Origin: Henriciella sp.
GTDB lineage: Bacteria > Pseudomonadota > Alphaproteobacteria > Caulobacterales > Hyphomonadaceae
DNA length: 64,000 bases
NCBI GenBank assembly: GCA_013214545.1
Contig: JABSQB010000011.1
Coordinates: 22,048-86,047 of the forward strand
Direction of reading: 5' to 3'
The notes beneath the pieces were generated by a model. The model had not been told where the DNA came from. It saw nothing but the letters and a program-made list of their open reading frames with translations, and made no database searches. The position numbers and the translations under genes were made by a program. This document shows, in pieces, positions 16,412-26,768 of the stretch. Every line of letters begins with the position of its first letter. The stretch's first letter is position 1.

Positions 16412-18235
16412 ATGAGCGCCCCAATCCGCATCCCTGAAGGCTTTGTCGACGAGCTGAAAGCCCGCATCCGGCCATCGGAAGTGATTGGTCGCAAGGTGAA
16501 GCTGAAGAAGCAGGGTAAGGAATGGGTCGGCCTGTCGCCGTTCACCAACGAGAAAACGCCAAGCTTCTATGTCAATGATCAGAAGAAGATCTTCAAATGC
16601 TTCTCCTCCGGCATTGGCGGCGACGTCATCTCCTTCGTTATGGAGACCGAGCGCCTGTCTTTTATGGAGGCGGTTGAGAAACTGGCCGACGAAGCCGGCA
16701 TGCAATTGCCCAAGGCGACGCCGGAAAGCCAGGAGCAATATGATCGCCGTCTGCGCCTCATCGCGGCGTGTGAGGCTGCGGCAGCCTTCTATGAGGAACG
16801 CCTTCGCGCCAGCGAGGGGACCGAAGCGCGGTCTTATCTTGAGGGCCGCGGCCTGAAACCAAACACATGGGGCAAGTACCGCCTCGGTTACAGCCCGGAT
16901 GATTGGCGCAAGACGTTTGAGCATCTGAAGTCAAAAGGCTTTTCCCGAAGTGAGATCATCGAAGCCGGGCTCGCGGTTGAAAAGGATGGCGGCGGCGAAC
17001 CCTATGACAGGTTCCGCGGACGGCTGATGTTTCCGATTGAGGATGCCCGCGGTCAGGTCATCGCCTTTGGCGGCCGGGCCCTGCAGCCGGATGCCAAGCC
17101 GAAATATCTCAACTCCTCAGACACGCCGCTGTTTCACAAGTCGCGCGTGCTTTATCGCTACAAGGCGGCGCGCGAGGCCTTTGGCAGCACTGATGAAGGC
17201 GGGTTGATCGTCTGCGAAGGCTATATGGATGTCATCGCCTTGTGCGAGGCAGGCTTTGGACACGCTGTGGCGCCGCTGGGGACAGCGCTGACCGAAGAGC
17301 AGCTTGGCTTGTTGTGGCGGGCGGGGCCAGAACCGATCCTGTGCTTTGACGGCGACCGCGCCGGTCTTGGCGCTGCCTATCGGTCGATTGAGCGCGCCTT
17401 GCCTGGTCTGCAACCGGGGCGCAGCGTGTTCTTCTGTCTGCTTTCGGACGGCATGGACCCGGATGATCTGATCCGCGAACGCGGGCCGGGCGCGATGGGC
17501 AAACTGCTCGACAATGCTCTGCCGCTGGTCGAAGTGCTGTGGCGGCGAGAGCGCGATGCCGAAGCGGTCGATACACCAGAGCGGCAGGCGGGCCTGGAAC
17601 AACGCTTGATGCAAGCGGCAAGCGCCATACAGCATGGTGCAGTGAAGGGCGCGTATGAGCGCGAACTGAAAGCCCGAATGCGGGATTATCTCTGGCAGTT
17701 ACGATCTGCTGGACGAGGCACTGGTCGCCCGCCGCCGCGCGGTGGCAAAAGACTGGATTCCTCGCTGCGCGGGGGTGCCCCTGCCAAGACCCGAGGGCTC
17801 GGCCTGATTGTGCGGGCCGTAGACCACCACCACCTTGCCGAGATTGGATTTGAGGCGCTGGCTGTTGCAGATTTGCCAGATCCCGACGTTTCCGCCATTC
17901 GAGACGCCCTGATCAGCCAAAATACTGCAGAATCAGGTGTTGACCGCAAGGGACTCAGCGACCATTTAGAGAGCGTTGGAAAATCGCGCGCTGCAGAACT
18001 GCTAACAACTTATCCCGACACCCCAGAGTATGCCCGCGGAGGGCCAGAGGAACGGGAATGGCTGATCGCCCTGGAACAGTATGCACGCCCGGAAGGTACG
18101 GAAGGGTCCGGCCGCAATTCTGGTGAGGCTTTTGCCACCCCGGAGGACGCGCGTTACCGGCACCGTTTGGTATCAGAGAGAAGGGCTCGCACAGCGCGTC
18201 TCAATGAGGCAGCGGAGAAAGCAGATCAGGATTGA
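16412..18235 (+). CDS. dnaG: DNA primase DnaG
   Basis: A 607-residue primase that makes RNA primers for DNA replication. The N-terminal zinc-ribbon-like domain reads GLSPFTNEKTPSFYVNDQKK then KCFSSGIGGDVISFVM. The TOPRIM domain has VCEGYMDVIALCEAGFGHAV and CFDGDRAGLGAA with the metal-binding acidic residues. RNA polymerase domain motifs include GRLMFPIEDARGQVIAFGGR and PKYLNSSDTPLFHKS. Of the four canonical zinc ligands (Cys-His-Cys-Cys) only one Cys remains, the others being Ser, Thr/Asn and Ser. This seems usual in alphaproteobacteria. The C-terminal third is the DnaB-interacting helical domain. It lies immediately before rpoD, echoing the macromolecular-synthesis operon. Confidence 0.96.
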   Translation: MSAPIRIPEGFVDELKARIRPSEVIGRKVKLKKQGKEWVGLSPFTNEKTPSFYVNDQKKIFKCFSSGIGGDVISFVMETERLSFMEAVEKLADEAGMQLPKATPESQEQYDRRLRLIAACEAAAAFYEERLRASEGTEARSYLEGRGLKPNTWGKYRLGYSPDDWRKTFEHLKSKGFSRSEIIEAGLAVEKDGGGEPYDRFRGRLMFPIEDARGQVIAFGGRALQPDAKPKYLNSSDTPLFHKSRVLYRYKAAREAFGSTDEGGLIVCEGYMDVIALCEAGFGHAVAPLGTALTEEQLGLLWRAGPEPILCFDGDRAGLGAAYRSIERALPGLQPGRSVFFCLLSDGMDPDDLIRERGPGAMGKLLDNALPLVEVLWRRERDAEAVDTPERQAGLEQRLMQAASAIQHGAVKGAYERELKARMRDYLWQLRSAGRGTGRPPPRGGKRLDSSLRGGAPAKTRGLGLIVRAVDHHHLAEIGFEALAVADLPDPDVSAIRDALISQNTAESGVDRKGLSDHLESVGKSRAAELLTTYPDTPEYARGGPEEREWLIALEQYARPEGTEGSGRNSGEAFATPEDARYRHRLVSERRARTARLNEAAEKADQD

Positions 18236-18298
18236 TCCGGCTTTAACGGGATAAAAAGTGTAAGCTGCGATGCGGCTCGCAGCGGACAGGAGCAATAC

Positions 18299-20233
<1,935 letters not shown>

Positions 20234-20242
20234 ATCAAACTG

Positions 20243-20269
20243 AAAAAGCGGCTTTCGGGCCGCTTTTTT
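20243..20269 (+). terminator. rpoD terminator
   Basis: AAAAAGCGGC and GCCGCTTTTTT form a compact stem around TTTCGG ten bases after the rpoD stop, with the T-run directly in the 3' arm. A classic intrinsic terminator, also symmetric enough to work on the minus strand. Confidence 0.92.
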
Positions 20270-20289
20270 GTTGAGGCATTGAGGGCGTC

Positions 20290-20850
20290 ATGCAGGCGAC
20301 ATTCGAACTCTCGACGACGGGTCCGGGGCTGTATGAGTTTACCCGCGACGTGCAAGCCTTTGTTCGGGGCGAGCGTGTCGGGGCTGGGCTTCTGACCCTG
20401 TTCTGTCAGCACACCTCATGCTCGCTGGTGATCCAGGAAAATGCCGATCCGGATGTTCAGCGCGATCTGAACGCATTCTTCAAGCGTTTGGTGCCGGATG
20501 CGGATGACCCGTCTATGGCCTATCTGGTCCACCGGGCCGAGGGACCGGATGACATGCCCGCGCATATCAAGGCGGCATTGACGCAAACCTCGCTCTCGGT
20601 CCCGATTTCGGACGGGCAACTTGCGCTCGGTACCTGGCAGGGCGTGTACCTGTTCGAACATCGCGACCGCCCGCACAAACGCCGCGTCGTAGCGCACCTC
20701 AGCGCTCAAGCATCAGCCAGTTTGAACCGCTTTTCCCAGAACACTGCATTCGGCCAGTTGAGGAAAAGCAGACCGCCAGCAAACGGGCCGAGCGGGGTCG
20801 TCAAAGCGGCGAGCGCAGTCAGGGCGGCGATGATCATCTCACCGCGATAG
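20290..20850 (+). CDS. YjbQ-family (UPF0047) protein with an extended C-terminus
   Basis: The first about 140 residues match the YjbQ/UPF0047 family: LLTLFCQHTSCSLVIQENAD, then RDLNAFFKRLVP, HRAEGPDDMPAHIKAALTQT and GTWQGVYLFEHRD ending RRVVAHLSA. Family members, some shown to have thiamine phosphate synthase side activity, usually stop about there. Here no stop occurs and the frame runs on for about 46 residues (ASASLNRFSQNTAFGQLRKS and on). That stretch lies antisense to the 3' end of the next gene, an overlap of 145 bases. The extension looks non-conserved and Arg/Ser/Pro-rich. The core fold is confident; the extension is an oddity of this genome. Confidence 0.85.
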   Translation: MQATFELSTTGPGLYEFTRDVQAFVRGERVGAGLLTLFCQHTSCSLVIQENADPDVQRDLNAFFKRLVPDADDPSMAYLVHRAEGPDDMPAHIKAALTQTSLSVPISDGQLALGTWQGVYLFEHRDRPHKRRVVAHLSAQASASLNRFSQNTAFGQLRKSRPPANGPSGVVKAASAVRAAMIISPR

Positions 20851-21416
20851 GTCCACATGGTGCGTTTGGTCAGTCGCTGCTCATTCTCGCTGAGGCTCAA
20901 CATGTCCGATTTTCGCAGCGCATGCTGGTACATCAGACTGGTGAGCAAGATGATCACCGAATAGCCAGCATTAAATATAGCGACGCCGCGCGCAGAGTTG
21001 CGGAAATCCATGTCGGTTTCCATCAGCCGGGTCGCATCTGCCGTGAACTGAAAAATCACATAGCCGAACAGGCTGTCGAAAATGAAGCGCAGCGGATAGG
21101 CGACGAACAAGACCAGCAAAAGCAGAATGGAATTGATCACGACAATTGGCGTGTCCGCCAATCCATAGCGCCTGAAGAACGTGAAATGCGCATTCCAGAT
21201 CATGAACAAGATCGCGAACGCCGCCGTGACCGGCACGATATTGATCAGGAACTCGATCAGCTCGTCAAAATTGGCCGGCGGTGCATCCGTCAGCAGCAAC
21301 ATGCCGAGCGCGAGGGCAAACACGATGTCAGACAGGTTCTCGAGCCGGGTCACGTTCTGGCCGCGCCACTCAAAATGCGGATCATGGTCCAGGTGTTTGG
21401 CGAGTGTTTCACGCAT
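20706..21416 (-). CDS. TMEM175-family (DUF1211) potassium channel-like protein
   Basis: A 236-residue integral membrane protein with about six hydrophobic helices. The first carries the family signature (arginine, then Ser-Asp-hydrophobic-Phe-Ala) as TRLENLSDIVFALALGMLLL, the pore-lining helix in bacterial TMEM175 channels. Further helices are VPVTAAFAILFMIWNAHFTF and PIVVINSILLLLVLFVAYPL. Bacterial members conduct potassium with modest selectivity. A charged N-terminus (HLDHDPHFEWRG) precedes. It is convergent with and overlaps the YjbQ gene by 145 bases. Confidence 0.85.
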   Translation of the reverse strand: MRETLAKHLDHDPHFEWRGQNVTRLENLSDIVFALALGMLLLTDAPPANFDELIEFLINIVPVTAAFAILFMIWNAHFTFFRRYGLADTPIVVINSILLLLVLFVAYPLRFIFDSLFGYVIFQFTADATRLMETDMDFRNSARGVAIFNAGYSVIILLTSLMYQHALRKSDMLSLSENEQRLTKRTMWTYRGEMIIAALTALAALTTPLGPFAGGLLFLNWPNAVFWEKRFKLADA

Positions 21417-21462
21417 GGCAGGCCCCTCCTGCAGAAGAGACTAGCGCGCTCCGCTCAAAGAA

Positions 21463-21490
21463 AAACCCCGGCCATTCAGGACCGGGGTTT
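21463..21490 (-). terminator. etfBA terminator
   Basis: AAACCCCGG and CCGGGGTTT form a 9-bp stem around a ten-base loop. Read on the minus strand the 3' arm runs into TTTTTCTTT. It lies 23 bases past the etfA stop. Confidence 0.85.
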
Positions 21491-21513
21491 CATCAATTGG
21501 GTTTGGCAGAAAC

Positions 21514-22443
21514 CTACAGCGCGTCGGTAAGTTCCGGCACGGCGTTGAACAGGTCTGCAACCAGGCCATAATCGGCAACCTGGAAGATCGGGGCTTCCTC
21601 ATCCTTGTTGATGGCAACAATGATCTTGGAGTCCTTCATGCCGGCCAGGTGCTGGATCGCGCCGGAAATGCCGACAGCGATGTAAAGCTCTGGGGCAACG
21701 ATCTTGCCGGTCTGACCGACCTGATAATCGTTCGGAGCATAGCCCGCGTCGACGGCCGCGCGCGAGGCACCAACCGCAGCGCCGAGCTTGTCCGCCAGCG
21801 GGTTCATCAGACGCTCAAACTCTTCTGCAGAGCCGAGGGCGCGGCCACCAGACACGATGCGCTTGGCAGCGGTGAGTTCCGGGCGATCGCTTTCGACAAT
21901 TTCTTCAGAGACGAAAGCTGACTTGAACGGACCAACTGGCGCATCAACGGTTTCAACCGCGGCTGAACCGCCTGTGCCTGCTGCGTCAAAGGCGGTACCG
22001 CGAACGGTGACGACTTTTTTCGCATCAGCAGACTTAACCGTCATGATGGCGTTACCGGCATAGATGGGGCGCACGAACGTGTCCTGCCCCTCAATACCAA
22101 TAATGTCAGACAGCTGCATCACATCGAGCTTGGCTGCGATGCGTGGGGTCACGTTCTTGCCCATCGTGGTGGCAGGCGCGAATAGCGCGTCATAGCCATC
22201 CATCAGTGGAACAATCAGTGCTTCCATCGCTTCGGCGAGTTGCTTTTCATAAGCGTCGCCATCGGCGTGCAGCACTTTGCGAACACCGTCGATGCCAGCA
22301 GCAGCCGCAGCAACATCGCCAGCGCCTTTACCGGCGACCAGCACATCGACATCGCCGCCAAAGGTTTTCGCAGCAGTTACGGTTTTTGCGGTTGCATCAG
22401 ACAGAGCCGCATTATCGTGATCAGCAATTACAAGAACAGCCAT
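21514..22443 (-). CDS. etfA: Electron transfer flavoprotein alpha subunit
   Basis: A 309-residue ETF alpha subunit, carrying the FAD that accepts electrons from acyl-CoA dehydrogenases and hands them to ETF-quinone oxidoreductase. The C-terminal FAD domain shows [17 protein letters not shown], then [20 protein letters not shown] and [20 protein letters not shown]. The end is [19 protein letters not shown]. It overlaps etfB by one base, so the pair is translationally coupled. It serves the dehydrogenases at 1.2-4.3 kb. Confidence 0.97.
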   Translation of the reverse strand: MAVLVIADHDNAALSDATAKTVTAAKTFGGDVDVLVAGKGAGDVAAAAAGIDGVRKVLHADGDAYEKQLAEAMEALIVPLMDGYDALFAPATTMGKNVTPRIAAKLDVMQLSDIIGIEGQDTFVRPIYAGNAIMTVKSADAKKVVTVRGTAFDAAGTGGSAAVETVDAPVGPFKSAFVSEEIVESDRPELTAAKRIVSGGRALGSAEEFERLMNPLADKLGAAVGASRAAVDAGYAPNDYQVGQTGKIVAPELYIAVGISGAIQHLAGMKDSKIIVAINKDEEAPIFQVADYGLVADLFNAVPELTDAL

Positions 22444-23189
22444 TATACAGCTCCCGCAGATTTGAGTTTCTCGACCAGCGTGGCGACGTCTTCGACTTTC
22501 TCACCGGCTTCGCGCACAGGCGGCTCGGTGACTTTGACCACGGTCAGGCGCGGCGAGATGTCGACGCCATAATCGCCAGGCTCTTTCATATCGATCGGCT
22601 TTTTCTTCGCCTTCATGATGTTTGGCAGAGACGCATAACGCGGCTCATTCAGGCGCAGGTCGGTGGTGACGATGGCCGGGCCATCAAGTGCTACGGTCTG
22701 CAGACCGCCATCAACTTCGCGGGTCACGTTGACCTTGCCGCCTTCAGCTTTGACTTCAGAGGCAAACGTTCCTTGCGGCCAGCCGAGCAGCGCGCCCAGC
22801 ATCTGACCGGTCTGGTTGCTGTCATCGTCGATTGCCTGCTTGCCGAGGATGACCATGTCCGGGCTTTCCTCTTCGACGACTTTTGCCAGCAGCTTGGCAA
22901 CGCCCAGCGGCTCAACATCATCGTCAGTCTTGATCAGGATGCCGCGATCTGCGCCCATGGCAAGAGCAGTACGGATGGTTTCCTGTGCCTGCTGAGGCCC
23001 GATCGAAACAGCGACGACTTCAGTCGCGGCTCCGGCCTCTTTCATGCGAACGGCTTCTTCGACAGAAATCTCATCGAAGGGGTTCATGGACATTTTGACA
23101 TTGGCCAGATCGACACCGGTCTGGTCCGATTTTACGCGGACCTTTACGTTGTAGTCGATGACCCGTTTGACAGGCACGAGGACCTTCAT
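22443..23189 (-). CDS. etfB: Electron transfer flavoprotein beta subunit
   Basis: A 248-residue ETF beta subunit of the group I type, binding AMP structurally. Typical segments are [39 protein letters not shown] and [20 protein letters not shown]. The last contains the AMP-binding DDDSNQTG loop and the anchoring loop that docks dehydrogenases lies near [20 protein letters not shown]. First gene of the etfBA operon, preceded at 23260 by a MerR-type palindrome that may tie it to the beta-oxidation regulon. Confidence 0.97.
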   Translation of the reverse strand: MKVLVPVKRVIDYNVKVRVKSDQTGVDLANVKMSMNPFDEISVEEAVRMKEAGAATEVVAVSIGPQQAQETIRTALAMGADRGILIKTDDDVEPLGVAKLLAKVVEEESPDMVILGKQAIDDDSNQTGQMLGALLGWPQGTFASEVKAEGGKVNVTREVDGGLQTVALDGPAIVTTDLRLNEPRYASLPNIMKAKKKPIDMKEPGDYGVDISPRLTVVKVTEPPVREAGEKVEDVATLVEKLKSAGAV

Positions 23190-23259
23190 CGGCGACTCCC
23201 AGAGTTGGCTTGGTTTTTCGTTGCCCCGCAGGTAGCAGGACGGACAAGAAACACAAGGC

Positions 23260-23280
23260 TTACCTTAACGTGAAGGTCAA
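23260..23280 (-). promoter_or_regulatory. Candidate MerR-type operator/promoter before etfB
   Basis: The core ACCTTAACGTGAAGGT (23262-23277) is a 5+5 inverted repeat with six-base centre. On the coding strand it reads TTGACCTTCACGTTAAGGTA, where TTGACC could be a -35 element lying in the palindrome, as in MerR-controlled promoters. The central ACGT and the TTGAC arm are shared with the sites at 616 and 3114. Inference; not a verified operator. Confidence 0.5.
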
Positions 23281-23308
23281 TATAGCGCGTGTATTTTGTA
23301 AGGGCATT

Positions 23309-24361
23309 CTAAAATGCCGCAGGCGACGCGAGGTCAGGGGCCGATAAACACAGGGCCTGGAAGCGATTTCCCATGTCCGCCGGATCGACCAGACGCTTGA
23401 TTCCGTCATACAGTGCGTCGGCATCTTTCGGGTGCGATTTGGCGAGCTGATTCAGCCGGGCTTCCGCGCCGAGGGTGAGAAGGAATCGACTTTGTGACAC
23501 TGGGCCATGCACGCTCAGTCCAGCGGTCTCTGAGAGGCGTTTCAATCGACCGAAATCGACATCGCAGGTCAGGTCGCTTGCCCCAGGTGCAGCGAGCGGG
23601 TCAATTTGCTCCCCGGTTTTGTAAGACCGCAGCGTGTCGCCGGGCGCAGCGCTGGCGGGGCCATAATCAACAAACAGCGCGCGACCGGGAGTTTGCGCAA
23701 ACAGCTCCTGGAGCATATCCGCCAGCGTTTTCAGGCCGGGCTGCAGCTCAACTTCATTCTGCGTCTCGTCGACATTCGGCGTGAACGCGGCAACTTGATC
23801 GCTTAGCCCCATGGCGAGCGCTCCGGCCGCGTCGAGCCCGATCACGCGTTCATGCCAGGCCTCGCCGGCCCGCACATATTGCTGCACCGGCAGGCAATCG
23901 AGCCATTCATTGGCGATCAGGAGAACCGGGGCGTGCGTGGGAACGTCTTCCGGGCGGTCCAGAAAAATCGGCGCATTGGCTGCGAACTGCTCGGAGAGAT
24001 GCGCGCGCAGGACCGGGCTCGGTTCGACAAAGTGGATCTGCATCGCGCTGGCGAAGCTGGGAACGGACTGAGCCGCGCGGAGGGCGTCTTTCATCAGCGT
24101 ACCGCGGCCTGGGCCAATCTCGACCAGGGTGAGTTCATCGGGGGCGCCAAGGGATTGCCATTCATGCGCGGCCCAGAGCCCGATCAATTCGCCAAACACC
24201 TGGCTGATTTCCGGCGCTGTGATGAAGTCACTGCCGAGCCCTGGGCGCGTCGCATAATAGCCGTGCTGCCGATCGTGCAGGCAGAGTTCCATATAGGTCG
24301 CGATGGAGATCGGGCCGCTGGCCCGGATCATAGCCGTCAGACGATCTTTCAGCGTGCTCAC
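23309..24361 (-). CDS. Class I SAM-dependent methyltransferase, MidA/NDUFAF7-like (DUF185)
   Basis: A 350-residue protein of the family containing mitochondrial NDUFAF7, which dimethylates an arginine of complex I subunit NDUFS2. Motifs: ISIATYMELCLHDRQHGYYA near the N-terminus, DFITAPEISQVFGELIGLWA, the SAM loop VEIGPGRGTLMKDALRA and later FVDYGPA. The start is GTG at 24361, whose GTGA overlaps the lgt stop. An upstream in-frame ATG at 24460 would lie inside lgt and is rejected. Bacterial substrate unproven; complex I assembly is a reasonable inference. Confidence 0.88.
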   Translation of the reverse strand: MSTLKDRLTAMIRASGPISIATYMELCLHDRQHGYYATRPGLGSDFITAPEISQVFGELIGLWAAHEWQSLGAPDELTLVEIGPGRGTLMKDALRAAQSVPSFASAMQIHFVEPSPVLRAHLSEQFAANAPIFLDRPEDVPTHAPVLLIANEWLDCLPVQQYVRAGEAWHERVIGLDAAGALAMGLSDQVAAFTPNVDETQNEVELQPGLKTLADMLQELFAQTPGRALFVDYGPASAAPGDTLRSYKTGEQIDPLAAPGASDLTCDVDFGRLKRLSETAGLSVHGPVSQSRFLLTLGAEARLNQLAKSHPKDADALYDGIKRLVDPADMGNRFQALCLSAPDLASPAAF

Positions 24362-25311
24362 GCTTTGGACGTCACGCCGGTGCGTTTGAGTGCATTCCAG
24401 ACCAGCCAGGCGCCGCCGATCCACATGGGAAGCGACAGGATCTGCCCCATCGTGATCCACTCCGGCAGGCCCTGCACAAAGGCATCCGGTTCGCGATATT
24501 GTTCTGAAACCGTCCGACCGAACGCATAGAAGAGCAGGAACAGACCCGCGATCAGGCCGGGACGCTCAAGCGCCTTAAACCGCCAGACCATGATCGACAG
24601 CACAATGGCCGGGATCAGTCCCTCGAGCACGGCTTCGTAAACCTGGCTCGGATAGCGGGCAACTTCGTCACCGCGATAGACCCATTCTCCGGTTTGCCAA
24701 TTATAGGCGCTGGGGGTTGAACCGGGCACGAAGCCCTGCGGGAAAATCATGCCCCAGGTGCTGCCTTCCGGCACCGGGCGGCCATACAGTTCGGCATTGA
24801 TGAAGTTCGCCATGCGGCCGAGAAACAGGCCAATCGGGGTCACAACACCGGCAATATCGCCAATCGAGAGCAGTGGCACTCCGCGCTGGCGCGCCACCAG
24901 CCAGATCGCGATGGCGACGCCAAGCAAGCCGCCATGGAAGCTCATCCCGCCTTCCCAGATGCGCAGCAGACTCATTGGGTCGGCCATGGTCTGGTCCCAC
25001 AGATAGGGCAACTGATAGAACAGGATATAGCCGATCCGCCCGCCAAGAATGACGCCGAGCGTCACATAGAAAAGCAGATCATCAATGTCGTCTCTGGTAG
25101 CCGGGCTGGTGCCGCCCCACAAAGCCTGGCGCTTAGCGAGGGCCAGCGCATAGCGCCAACCGATCAGCAGACCGCCAATGTAAGCCAGGGCGTACCAGCG
25201 GATTGGGAACTTGCCGAGACCTATGAAGCCGAGGTCAATCTGGAAGATTGCCGGCGACATTTCCGGAAAGCTAATCGCGGCTTGTTGGGCGGTCATTGCG
25301 AGAAGGCTCAT
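24358..25311 (-). CDS. lgt: Prolipoprotein diacylglyceryl transferase
   Basis: A 317-residue inner-membrane enzyme that transfers diacylglyceryl from phosphatidylglycerol to the lipobox cysteine of prolipoproteins. About seven transmembrane helices. Signature segments are FPIRWYALAYIGGLLIGWRY, GGRIGYILFYQLPYLWD, SFHGGLLGVAIAIWLVARQ and the core Lgt motif GRMANFINAELYGRPVPEGS. The start at 25311 (MSLLAM) has AGGAAAG upstream; an earlier in-frame ATG lacks one. Lipoproteins encoded nearby (8.5 kb OmpA-like, 38.6 kb GGT, 42 kb peroxidase) are its expected substrates. Confidence 0.96.
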   Translation of the reverse strand: MSLLAMTAQQAAISFPEMSPAIFQIDLGFIGLGKFPIRWYALAYIGGLLIGWRYALALAKRQALWGGTSPATRDDIDDLLFYVTLGVILGGRIGYILFYQLPYLWDQTMADPMSLLRIWEGGMSFHGGLLGVAIAIWLVARQRGVPLLSIGDIAGVVTPIGLFLGRMANFINAELYGRPVPEGSTWGMIFPQGFVPGSTPSAYNWQTGEWVYRGDEVARYPSQVYEAVLEGLIPAIVLSIMVWRFKALERPGLIAGLFLLFYAFGRTVSEQYREPDAFVQGLPEWITMGQILSLPMWIGGAWLVWNALKRTGVTSKA

Positions 25312-25397
25312 GCGGCGGTCTTTCCTGTCGGCTTTTGCGTTCCCATCTGCTAGGCACAAATGGTAACAGGTTCAAGACGCGCAGAGGAGTCCGTCAC

Positions 25398-25634
25398 ATG
25401 TCTGCAAAAAGCCCAATGCTGGATGATTTGGCCGGTTTGATGACAGGCGCCATGGGCGCAGCCCGCGCCGCGGGCGAGGAAGTGAAGACGGCTGGGCAGT
25501 CGCGGGTCCGCGCGATGATCGCCGATATGGACCTCGCCAGCCGCGAGGAAGTCGAGGCATTAAAGGCTATCGCGGTGCAGGCGTTGGAGCGCGTCGAGGC
25601 CCTCGAAAAGCGCCTTGAGAAGCTCGAGAAATAG
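25398..25634 (+). CDS. ubiK: UbiK-family accessory factor (BMFP domain)
   Basis: A 78-residue protein whose C-terminal half is a charged coiled coil (SREEVEALKAIAVQALERVE then ALEKRLEKLEK). Its N-terminal half is amphipathic (MLDDLAGLMTGAMGAARAAG). This pattern defines the BMFP/YqiC/UbiK family, which binds membranes as trimers and assists ubiquinone synthesis. Start set at 25398 by GAGGAG upstream. It is divergent from lgt, an arrangement common in alphaproteobacteria. Confidence 0.85.
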   Translation: MSAKSPMLDDLAGLMTGAMGAARAAGEEVKTAGQSRVRAMIADMDLASREEVEALKAIAVQALERVEALEKRLEKLEK

Positions 25635-25736
25635 CCCTTTCCACTGCTTTTTAACCAAGACTCTTGCGCGCTGAGTCGGGCATGGTTAGCCTGACCCCAA
25701 GGCAAGAAGGCCTGACTGATTCGGAAGGGGGAGCCC

Positions 25737-26243
25737 ATGAGCCTATCCTTAGACCGTTCCCAGACATTTGAGAGCGATGCGCTTGAGCTTGTCGAAAGCT
25801 GCCTGACCGAGGCCGGCTGGGATTTTCAGCGCGATGAGGAAGATGACACGATCCAGTGCATCACCGCATCGAAATGGGGCGATATGGGCGGCATGTTTGC
25901 GCATCGCAATGAGCCGCCGGCTATGCACTTTTCGATCACGCTCGACGTCAAACCGACGGAGTCACGCCGCGCGGCGATTGCCGAACTTGTGATGATGGCG
26001 AATGAGCGGCTCTGGCTCGGCCACTTTGACTATTGGGCCGACGAAGGCGTGATCATTTTCCGCCATGCTCTGCCCATGCTCGATCGGGTTGAACCGGAAG
26101 TTGGCGAAATTCGCGCCGTTCTGGCTGCGGGTCTCGATGCGGTGAACATGTTCGTTCCCGCCTTCAACTTCGTGATCTGGGCGGGCAAGACCCCGCGCGA
26201 AGCCCTCGAAGCAGCCTTGTTCGAAACGGCGGGCGAAGCTTAG
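25737..26243 (+). CDS. YbjN domain-containing protein
   Basis: A 168-residue protein with the YbjN fold (related to type III secretion chaperones). Matching segments: ALELVESCLTEAGWDFQRDE, MHFSITLDVKPTESRRAAIA, NERLWLGHFDYWADEGVIIF and the C-terminal NFVIWAGKTPREALEAALFE. Putative sensory or chaperone role, not established. Preceded by GGAAGGGGGAG. It heads a run of four plus-strand genes (ybjN, membrane protein, proC, TetR/COQ9-like), with proC as a common neighbour of YbjN in alphaproteobacteria. Confidence 0.88.
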   Translation: MSLSLDRSQTFESDALELVESCLTEAGWDFQRDEEDDTIQCITASKWGDMGGMFAHRNEPPAMHFSITLDVKPTESRRAAIAELVMMANERLWLGHFDYWADEGVIIFRHALPMLDRVEPEVGEIRAVLAAGLDAVNMFVPAFNFVIWAGKTPREALEAALFETAGEA

Positions 26244-26254
26244 AGCCACCACCC

Positions 26255-26761
26255 ATGGCTAAGGCGAAATTGAAGCAACGTTTGTCCGGCTATTGGAAAA
26301 TGGAAGCGGGCAATGTCCTGTTGATGCCGATCGTTCTGGCATTTCTGGCTGGCTGGAATCTCAGCTGGGTGACGATTCTCAGTTTCGTGCCGATGATGAT
26401 GCTTCTGATTATTGGTGCCTATTACTGGCGGGCAAAACTGAAGCAGCTGGAGGACCGGTCGTATCGGTTCGATGCTGCGATGCAGATCATTTCAACCTCC
26501 CAGGTACCTGCACTGATCCTGACACTCCTCGCCACGGCTGCAGTCGCTTATGGCTGGCTCACACCCGGCGTTTTCTCTGGTGGATGGGAGCAAGGCGTGG
26601 CGACGTTCGCGGCAGTGCTCGCGGGGCTGGAGTATATAAACTATTACCACCGCCAACTGCAGCATTTTGACCACGGCCCGGATTTCAAGCGACTTCTCGC
26701 CGGAAAAGGGCTAAGGCCGTCGCAAATGGCCAGAGACTTACAGGCGTATCGCAGGACTTAG
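26255..26761 (+). CDS. Four-helix integral membrane protein of unknown function
   Basis: A 168-residue protein with four predicted membrane helices (NVLLMPIVLAFLAGWNLSWV, ILSFVPMMMLLIIGAYYW, PALILTLLATAAVAYGW and VATFAAVLAGLEYINYY). It has a basic N-terminus and a cytoplasmic tail (HRQLQHFDHGPDFKRLLAGK). I recognise no family. It lies between ybjN (11 bases) and proC (7 bases), so it is almost certainly in the same operon. Confidence 0.75.
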   Translation: MAKAKLKQRLSGYWKMEAGNVLLMPIVLAFLAGWNLSWVTILSFVPMMMLLIIGAYYWRAKLKQLEDRSYRFDAAMQIISTSQVPALILTLLATAAVAYGWLTPGVFSGGWEQGVATFAAVLAGLEYINYYHRQLQHFDHGPDFKRLLAGKGLRPSQMARDLQAYRRT

Positions 26762-26768
26762 CGAAACC

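Noticed and set aside
22143..23273. Plus-strand open frame of 376 codons opposite etfA and etfB
   Set aside because: A shadow of two certain genes, with Arg/His-rich composition typical of antisense frames.
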